Of a stretch of 64,000 bases of DNA, positions 56,801 to 64,000 are shown piece after piece. The DNA is from Acanthococcus lagerstroemiae (lineage: Eukaryota > Arthropoda > Insecta > Hemiptera > Eriococcidae). The stretch's first letter is position 1; every line of letters begins with the position of its first letter. Location of the stretch: assembly GCA_031841125.1 (NCBI GenBank), contig CM063107.1, positions 68,459,814-68,523,813 on the forward strand. Reading direction: 5' to 3'. The position numbers and the translations under genes were made by a program. The notes beneath the pieces are model-generated. The model was not told the DNA's origin, ran no database searches, and worked only from the letters and a program-made list of their open reading frames with translations.

Positions 56801-59668
56801 TTCATGTCTAAAATGAACGGGACGTGAACGTGAACGAACTGTTTTCAAAGTGAATCAGAATGGAACGAGTTTAAGTGGACGTCCATGCATGCCTGCAATT
56901 TCTGTTCAAGAACGACTCGTTCCAGGTCGTTCACAGGTTTTTTTGTGAACGAGGAATGGAACGGGAACAACTTCATGTCTAAAATGAACGGAACGGGAAC
57001 AACTTCATTTCTAAAATGAACGGAATGTGAACAAGTTGTTTTCAAAGTGAACGGGAACGGAACGAGTTTAAGTCGTTTATGAATGATGCCCATGCATGAT
57101 TCAAATAGAATTCCTTTTCTTATTTGGACGCTGTTAAGCCTAAGGGAATCAACCAACATTTGTAAACAAAATGAGTTATTAGTACCCTTGGAAAGAGCGT
57201 AAAAAGTGGAATTATTTTTTCAAAATTCGGTCCCGACTCAAAAATATGTACTCACGTTGAAAAAAGTTTATCAGTATCAGTAAGCGCCATAAAGTTTCTA
57301 CATGGCTCTTGAACTTCGAATCATGTGTTCTTGAAAAACAGGTTTTGCTGGTTGGAACAGCGTTCATTTGGCCATTTCTCATTAGTCATTTTGACTTATT
57401 TCTCATCGGGATGTGGAACGGAATATGGGAGCGCTAATGTGCACTTCATCCAAAAAAAAGGTTTTGAGTGATCACAGACGGAAATAACATTCCTGTAAAT
57501 AGAAAATACGGGGTTTTCAAAAAATCATTATAAGATTAAGAAATGACGGACATGCTTCAAATTTAAACTGTGGGGAACTACATATTCGAACTTGCAATTG
57601 AAAATTTAATTTGTCAGGTAGCAAAATTAATAGAAGTGCGCTGAAGTAAGAAATGAAAAGTGCCTAATCAGCTTCTTATCAGTTACTGGCATGATGTTCT
57701 GACTGCGTGGAAAAAGGTCCTTTGTCTCATAAGAAGTACATTGATGTTTGATGGAAGGCTCTTTTTCCACGCGTGCTTCATTTTTCTCCATGATCACTCA
57801 ATGAGGGTTCACAAAACATCCGCTAGATGTCAGCCACTTCGATTCCAAGTCCCAATACAAAACAATAAAAAAAATAAAATAAAATAAAAAAAAAGGTAAA
57901 AAGATGAAAAAACTTTAAAAAATTCAACTTTGGCTTTAAGCTTTGAAATTTTTGCCTTTTAGCTTTTGGCTTTCAGCTTTTCAAGCCAAAACAATAAAGA
58001 TTCGGCTTAAAACTTTCGGCTTTCAGCTGACTTTGCAGCCCTGCACTGGAAGCGTGATAAGTGCGTTTGTGACGTTAAAGAAAACTCGCCCATTATGGTG
58101 TAGAATGATCATGTAAGCGCATATGTCATAATACTTAATTTTAACCACATTTATTTTCAATTGTAGATTGATTTCTCCTCTACCTAATACATATATCTAC
58201 TCTAAACGACTTGCTGAAATTCTGATAGCTGAGTACGAGACTAATATTCCGTCAGTTGTTATCGCAAGACCTACAATAGGTATTTAACAGATGGATAAGT
58301 AGAGTAAACTACTATTTTTCTTTTACGTATTAAAGAATCATACTTCCCAAAGTTACATGGGAAAAAACGAGTTTGATTCAAGTACTATTATGTACATTGA
58401 AACAACTAACTATATACGAAAATATGAAAATAATAATATTGTAGATAACTACATCAGTGAGCATAATATAGGTTATTGACAATATGTACGTTCTGCTACA
58501 CGATGCAAAATGTAGTAATTTTCACTGAGAAATATCCGCAAAATGGAACCAAACGTGAATTCAGTTTTGATTCTCTTCTTGAAGCTTTTTAAATAATAAC
58601 TAATGCATATATTCAAATTTTACAAGTACTTTTTTGAAATCGCAGTATAATCTGTACTATATTTCTTAAGTGTTCATCAGATTAAGAGGTACTCAATAGA
58701 GAGCAATAGGGTAACCCATTACTATAAGATTTGATATTTTCTTTTTTATTAGTTGCTTCAGGTTATAAAGAGCCAATTTCAGGATGGTTAGACAGTCTGA
58801 ATGGCTTTTTCGGCATTTGCGTTGCAGGAGGAACAGGAATTCTCCGAACCGTCTACACAGTTCCACAAATGAAGGCAAATTTTATACCTGTTGATCTTGT
58901 TAGTAACAGTTTAATAGCGATACCCTGGATGGAAGTTCGTAAAAAGAAGTAAGTAAGTTTGGGGGAACACTCGAACACAAACCTTGAGTTGAATTTGAAA
59001 TATGTAACGCCCGCCAGATAAGTTTTATTAATTGCTACTATGTATTTTTTTTCCTTTCTTCCCTCTGTTTAGGTTTAGTCAAATATCTGTTTATAATTTA
59101 GCAGAGGTTGAATCAAATATTTCGACCTGGAAAGAATTACTAAACGTTTGCTACGACAGTATTATGAAATTCCCACTCGAGATAATTCTGTGGTATCCTT
59201 CACCCAATTTACTGGAGCCAAACCTAATATTATTTAAAATAAAAGCGTTTTTCTTTCACTGGATACCAGCTTATATTATCGACTTTATTTTATTTGCCGT
59301 AGGGAGAAAGAAAATGTAAGTAAAAATATTTGAATTTAATAGTTTCATATTTAAGAGAAAAAAAGAAACTTCTATCTTTATAAACTGAAATTCTTTGTTC
59401 TAGAATGATTCGCATTCATGAAAAAATATCTAATGGAATGCAACTATTTTCTTATTTTACGAATCAAGAATGGGAATTCCACACAAACAATCTTGCACTT
59501 TTAAGAAACTCTATGAATTCCGTCGATGCCGATCTTTTTCCTTTCAATCTGCCAAATAGAAAGGAAACAATCAAGATTGTTGAAAATACAATTTTCATCA
59601 TAAAGAAATATATTTTAAAAGAAAGTCCAAATAACTTGCAGAAATGTCGGAGGCACCTTTTATTGTGA
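50831..59668 (+). CDS. Fatty acyl-CoA reductase, 7 exons seen, 469 aa
   Basis: Exons 50831-51028, 51612-51860, 53467-53612, 58167-58279, 58753-58948, 59073-59315 and 59404-59668 join in frame at GT-AG borders (phases 0, 0, 2, 1, 2, 2). The enzyme reduces long-chain acyl-CoA to fatty alcohol with NADPH, feeding wax, cuticular lipid or pheromone synthesis; family members sit on ER or peroxisome membranes. Visible features: IPEFYANKTILITGATGFVG with the Rossmann TGxxGxxG at 19-26, ISGDVGEPDLGLS (102-114), VFVYVSTAY (150-158), and catalytic YIYSK (207-211, YxxxK). A FAR_C domain follows, including ILWYPSPNLLEP, HWIPAYIIDF and GRKKIMIRIHEKI. The start at 50831 is chosen because TTCTTTACAG, an acceptor, directly precedes it; a 5' exon may exist. 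Length is about 40-50 aa short, and the final codons TTATTGTGA contain a strong donor GTGAGT at 59665, so the last exon is probably missing. Intron 3 (4.5 kb) holds a foldback element. Confidence 0.93.
52265..52460 (-). mobile_element. tRNA-derived SINE
   Basis: Read on the minus strand from 52460, it begins with a tRNA-like head with A box TGGCCGAGTGG (52439-52449) and B box GGTTCGATCCC (52395-52405), the RNA polymerase III internal promoter. Cloverleaf-like pairing is partial. The non-tRNA body contains GTTCGACCTAGGCCGGGTTT and TAATGCTCGAAAGGGCGG, linking it to the copies at 371, 7870 and 53336. It lies in intron 2 of the reductase, in antisense. It is a SINE rather than a functional tRNA because the body continues past the acceptor stem and the acceptor ends do not pair well. 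Confidence 0.75.
53336..53415. repeat. SINE tail copy
   Basis: GTGGTGGGACGTATGGCGAT, GCACGCATGCCAAAGTGG and CCGGAAACTACCCTTC match 7873-7955 closely. It ends about 50 bp before the acceptor of reductase exon 3. Confidence 0.65.
53880..55045. repeat. Low-complexity repeat region in reductase intron 3
   Basis: Two motifs dominate: AAATCCAAAATCC (53900-54050 and 54890-55030) and AAGCCGAAAGC / AAAGCTGAAAG (54270-54660). The second occurs inverted at 57935-58020 (GGCTTTCAGCTTTTC). No coding potential beyond short frames. Confidence 0.7.
56105..56710. mobile_element. 606-bp foldback element (MITE-like)
   Basis: TIRs of about 38 bp: left TGTGGCAGTTTCTATAAAAA and onward to GTCGATC; the right end is its reverse complement with one mismatch (56673-56710). 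The interior holds a long A-run (56165-56188) and frames without recognised domains. Inserted in intron 3 of the reductase. No clear target duplication. Confidence 0.8.
56755..57100. repeat. ~176-bp tandem repeat (GAACGGGAACG-rich)
   Basis: TCGTTCACAGGTTTTTTTGT starts both units (56757 and 56932). Inside each, GAATGGAACGGGAAC and AACTTCAT.TCTAAAATGAA recur; the second unit has an extra internal copy. In reductase intron 3. Confidence 0.85.
57935..58025. repeat. CTTTCGGCTTT-type low-complexity repeat
   Basis: Reverse-complement counterpart of the AAGCCGAAAG repeat at 54270-54660, about 140 bp upstream of reductase exon 4. Confidence 0.6.
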
Positions 59669-62110
59669 GTATGATCGTTGTTACGTGAGAAAAATAGTGT
59701 ACGCTATACAGTACTGTGACTTAGGGAAGTGATCACCGATTAGGTATTCGTAATCATAATAAAAACATGATTTTAAATTAAGATCTTACTTCCATTTTGG
59801 AGAATCTCGCATAAAAGTGCTAACTATGAGCCTACTAAATATACTAGTGATTTTTTTTTTTTTTTTTTTTTTAAACAAATCAGTCATTTTATCAATTTTC
59901 TAACAAATGAAAAAATTTCACTTAATTGTATGAACGCTGGAATATTTTATGAAAAGATAGACTCAGCCTTTGGGAACCCTATGGCACGACTGAAATTCTA
60001 CTCACCATCACAACCGCTGAAATATTCAAGATTGATAATTTAAAAAAAAAAATGGAATTCGCCTGTTCTACATTTCTTTTTTGGACTTGCCCCTGTTTTC
60101 CATGCATCTTTTGGACTTGATCAGTTTTAAACACTTCTTTAGCCTCGCAAATATTTTTATTACATGACTATTTTTAACACTAAAAGATAAAGATATTGTT
60201 TTGAAAATGACGATGATACAAACTTGAACATAAACAGTACGGTGATACATAATTCTGCGATTTTTTGAATGTTTTGCTCCTAGTAGCTAAACTTGTTCTT
60301 TTGGTCTAAAAGCCCGTCAGCCAATTATTGTTTTTGAAATCAAACTATTTTGACGGGTTCCACGTGGGAGAAGTAAGATTTAATTTAGGATTCTCCATAA
60401 CGAAATCTAGTTTCAAAGTTTCCAAAACATCAAGTTTAGTCGAAAAAATTGGTTCCTTTTCATTAGTGTAAGGATAGCGTATCTATCGAGAATTTTTACC
60501 AGAAGTTTATTCAAAGGTCAATAATGGTGTCTGTTGAAATTGGTGCGAAAAAAACACTTTTTTGGAATTCGAACGTTAAGAGATCACAGAAACCAAGAAG
60601 GAGTATGAAAACGATTATCTACTCTGATTTCAGAAACACTAAATTCATTTATTAAAGTCCTTTGGTCCAAACCCTGATTTCGACGGCTCCACCATAGAGG
60701 GGGAAGAAGAGGTAACCTAAGATTTACAGGCAGTACCGTCAAGTATGTCAAAAATGACATTTCTGGAGTAACTGAATTCGTTTTTGAGGTTATTTTGACA
60801 GTAACACCTACCAGGAAAGGTCCACAGGAGGCAGGGACCTAAATACTTCGGTATTAATCAACATACATAAATAGTTTCAAGTATATTGATAAAAGGATTT
60901 CTATGGTCCCTAAACTGATTTTTCAGGTATTTTCTTCTGGAATCTCCACCGATAATGATACTAGAGGATGGAAAATGGGAAATAAATTCAAAAAGAATTC
61001 AGCGACTATAGAAAACTTATCTTTGATATACCGAAAGCTGAAGTTTTCATGTCCCTACTCTTTGGAATCTACTTCTGATAAGGATTACTGTTGAAATGAC
61101 CTCAAAAACGAATTCAGCGACTTCAGAAACTCTATTATTAATACCTATACTTGGAGCAATGTTGAATAATTTTGAAGTTTTCTCGTCTCTGCCCTCTGTG
61201 GACTTTTACTGTTGAACAACGAATTTAAACACTCCAAAAATCTTATTTTCGGTATACTTGACGGTGTTATCTGTAATTTTCCGGTTCTGCCCTCTCAATG
61301 GTAAAGTTTGTACCAACAAATTTCATAAATGGATTTAGCGTTTCTGAAATCTGAGTATACAATCTTTTTCACGCTTTTATTGGGGTTTTCTGTTTTGTAT
61401 TGTTCGAAGTTCAAAAAGTGTACTTTTACCTAAAATTTAACGGAGGCCATTGACATTCGCTTAGCTCTTTTTTCTTCTAAATTCTCAGTAGGTATTCCAT
61501 CTTTACACTAATGAAAACAATTTTTATAGTAAAATCAATTTTTTCAACAGAACTCAATCTTTTGGAAGTTTTAAAACAAAATTGCAGAGTTCTTTATGAG
61601 GAATCCTAGTTAAATTTGACTACCCAGTCCCCCCTGGAACCCCCTCAAAGTTGTTCGCCTTCAAAAAAATATCGGCTGGTGAATTTTTTGACCAAAAGGA
61701 ACAAGTTTAGCCGCTGGGTTCAAGATACTTCAAAAATGGCCAATTTTATATCACACCTTGGTAAATAGGTAATGTCCTGTTTCAACAGAACATAAAAATT
61801 TCAACTTAATTTTCTAAGCTCATTTTTTGGCTTTATACCATTTCAAGTGCATCAGTCGAAAAAAGTGAAAATCGGTTTTTTGTGACCTATAGTCAATAAA
61901 AAGAAAATATTTTAATAATTGAGAACTACTTAAAATTTAATTAGTATTGAATACCGTCGAACGGGGTATCTTGGAACACACCAGCAGATATGCGTAGGAG
62001 CCACCTTATTTGCCCACGTAAGCTAATCCCTCAACCTCTCCGGTCACTTATGAGCATGAGCAATGACCGGTCGAAATTCATGGATACTGTGCAAGCCTGT
62101 TCGTGTGTCT
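59669..62110. other. 3' flank of reductase, diverged repeats
   Basis: A T-run lies at 59850-59872. From about 60500 to 61400 blocks with TTTCAGAAAC, AAATTCATTTATTAAAG and CTGATTT.GG recur irregularly and resemble 46730-47330. The missing last exon of the reductase may be here or beyond the window; I could not place it. Confidence 0.4.
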
Positions 62111-62113
62111 TAA

Positions 62114-62282
62114 GTTCAGTGGCGTAGCCAGAGTTGGTTTGAGGGAGTGGGGGTGGGGGTTTCATTTCATTTTTACAACATTACAGGTGTAATACTTACT
62201 ATTACCAGAATAAATTTTAATTTTTTCACATTGTCGGCCGATGCCAAGGGGGTTCAGACCTCCCCCCGTAGCTACGCCTCTG
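62114..62282. mobile_element. Small TIR element (CAGTGGCGTAGC ends)
   Basis: AGTGGCGTAGCCAG at the left and GTAGCTACGCCTCT at the right are inverted. GTGGGGGTGGGGG follows the left end and CCTCCCCCCG precedes the right. No ORF of its own. Confidence 0.55.
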
Positions 62283-62529
62283 CTTAAGTTACACGACTGT
62301 TCTAAGATACCCCAGTTGACGGTAGTTTTTCAGTGGTATTTTTATACTTTCAACAAGTTCAGTAGTACTTTTCAATGCGGAGTAATTAATGTAGAGCAGC
62401 ATTTCATAATTACTATTTTTAAAAAAAGTCAACATTCAAATTATAAAATGCATTTAGAAAGTCAACAAGTGTACGAGCTAAAAGTTCAACAAACCTCTCA
62501 TATGCTACTAGTTTTTATACAGTATGAAA

Positions 62530-62848
62530 CAGTGGCGTACGCAGGATTCAGTCAAGGCAGGTGTCTTAAGAGAAATTAAAGGGAATTTATGGGGAGAAAA
62601 AGGGGGCTCCGCCCCCGGAAAATTTTGTTATGATAGTAGGGTACACTACAGCTAAAAAGTGATAAAACCGGAGTTTCCTCGTAATCTTGATGTACTTACC
62701 TATTTTTTTCTTCTCTTTTTTTTTCTTCTTGTTTTTCATTTTTTCCCCATTTTTGCCTTTCTTCTTTCTTTTTCCTTCTCCAGTTTTTTTTTTTTTTGTC
62801 GTGGGAGGTGTTCAGACACCCAAAACACCCCCCGTGCGTACGCCACTG
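62530..62848. mobile_element. 319-bp TIR element with perfect 14-bp ends
   Basis: CAGTGGCGTACGCA (62530-62543) and TGCGTACGCCACTG (62835-62848) are perfect inverted repeats. A GGGGGCTCCGCCCCCGG hairpin lies inside at about 62603-62620, and the right part is T-rich with a C-run before the end. Related by its ends to 62114-62282 and 30207-30376. Confidence 0.75.
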
Positions 62849-62937
62849 GTATGAGATACCCACCTAACTATACATTCTAAGTAATATTCAAGATGTTAGA
62901 TATGCGGTGACCCTCTCCAATATACATTTTCCTATAA

Positions 62938-63070
62938 ATCGTCCTGCGTAGCACGATGACAGCGTCTAACAAACGTTTTTTGTCTCCTGCATTCCGGCAC
63001 TTCCGGTTCGTGATCTTTTCACAACTACGTTCGCATCGTGCTACGCAGAAAGTAGCCAGGCAGGACGATA
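62938..63070. mobile_element. ~130-bp foldback element
   Basis: CTGCGTAGCACGATG (62944-62958) and CATCGTGCTACGCAG (63034-63048) are perfect 15-bp inverted repeats. Outside them ATCGTCCTG and CAGGACGAT also pair. The interior (62963-62992) matches 50707-50736 inverted. Confidence 0.7.
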
Positions 63071-64000
63071 TATACGAAAATGTACAACATACAGAAGGAG
63101 AGGGTCAGCGCAGATGTAAGTCGATGAGGGTAGAGCTTAGAGTAAATACATGAAGACAGTGATGGCAAATGCACAAGCATTTATTATCAGCGACAAAGGC
63201 TCGAAAATTCTCAGTATTCGTTAAGCAAATGCTCCAAAAATGAAAATTTAATCAGATTTTCGATGATTCGACCATTGAATTCATAACGGGTTACATCGTA
63301 TGTCGCTTACTGTCCCGTAATAGAAAATCTGATACCTCGTTAACATCCAAAATGGGTATATCATGTTGATATTTCGTTCAACCCGGAAAAGATTGGTCAA
63401 ATCTTGATACTTTGATTAGAAAAACATGCTAGTGTGAAATCGGTTATTGCGAAATTAATAACATAACGTGCGTCACGATATCGGGTTCACTGTCAGTGAT
63501 TATACCATAGTCAGCAAATTGTAGAGCACTGAATTCGGTACGCGCACTGAAATGAAAATGGAAATCTGTGGAAAAATAGCTATCAAAACATGCGTCTAGG
63601 GGTTGACTGGCAGGAATATGATCCTGAGTATAAACTCGGTATGAGTGGCAAGTTAGGTAACTTCTTTCTGGACAGGGAGCTCGAACAGTGAGACTGTGTG
63701 ACTATAAATACGACTAACTGGATGCCGACTCGCTGAACCTGATTCTGATAGTCTGGCGCCCCTCACACACCTCTACTAAGTTATGTGAGCTACGACGGCC
63801 GTGCAGCTAAGCCAGTCGAGCAATGTGCCGCCAGCATGTTGGTGCCACTTTCTCGGGTGTGTAGCTTACTAGCTGAACTATCACTGGTTTATTTGAGCGT
63901 AACGCACGAAATGAAAAATAGAACCGGTTCGGCCCAGCTTACTAAAAGTGTGTGACGGGTCTGACTGTACTCCTCGCTCGGTGATTTTGCATTCTACCTT
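63071..64000. other. Window end, no gene seen
   Basis: No ORF over 65 codons, no RNA gene and no repeat unit recognised apart from AAATGCACAAGCATTTATTA near 63167. Confidence 0.5.

Noticed and set aside
56407..56805. 132-codon minus-strand ORF
   Set aside because: It spans the right arm of the foldback element and into the GAACGG tandem repeat; no domain.
60925..61020. Candidate last exon of the reductase (acceptor TTTTTCAG, frame-compatible with the 59665 donor)
   Set aside because: The predicted peptide is not FAR-like and the sequence lies in a diverged repeat region.

Overview
This is a gene-poor, AT-rich, repeat-dense piece of an animal nuclear genome. I read it as arthropod, most likely a sap-feeding insect such as a hemipteran. 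The evidence is GT-AG introns from about 200 bp to over 6 kb, i-type (destabilase) lysozymes, a fatty acyl-CoA reductase, a tRNA-derived SINE, several non-LTR retrotransposon remnants and many small terminal-inverted-repeat (TIR) elements. The species cannot be fixed from the sequence alone.

Three multi-exon genes are supported, all on the + strand. (1) A secreted i-type lysozyme lies at 18938-32723 (4 exons, 167 aa). (2) A paralogue lies at 38685-40846 (4 exons, 159 aa) with the same intron phases (1, 1, 0) and the same 12-cysteine framework but much shorter introns. (3) A fatty acyl-CoA reductase lies at 50831-59668 (7 exons, 469 aa as read), with Rossmann TGATGFVG and YxxxK motifs and a C-terminal FAR_C domain. 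Its extreme C terminus is probably on a further exon. The lysozyme pair is a local tandem duplication. Neither copy has the Glu expected at the muramidase site, and the second also lacks the Asp. The reductase makes fatty alcohols for wax, cuticle or pheromone, and nothing links it functionally to the lysozymes.

Layout. 1-18.9 kb has no recognisable host gene. It holds a 59-bp palindrome, a ~1.2-kb tandem array, SINE-related copies, a MULE-type transposase fragment, a 1167-bp TIR element with a candidate 5-bp target duplication, RT remnants, a Lys-rich broken ORF and a degenerate TCAN-type satellite. 18.9-32.7 kb is lysozyme 1, whose large introns carry RT fragments and nested TIR elements. 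32.7-38.7 kb holds a cluster of hairpin modules (TTTTCGCCTC type) with a MITE inserted in one. 38.7-40.8 kb is lysozyme 2. 40.8-50.7 kb is intergenic, with a decayed non-LTR element carrying an RNase H domain. 50.8-59.7 kb is the reductase; its introns carry a SINE and a foldback element. 59.7-64 kb is repeats.

Most long open frames in the window are chance frames inside repeats and are not annotated. The points most worth following are the catalytically altered lysozyme pair, the hairpin-module cluster, the 1167-bp TIR element with repeated internal motifs, and a set of unrelated short TIR elements that share a G-run/C-run architecture.
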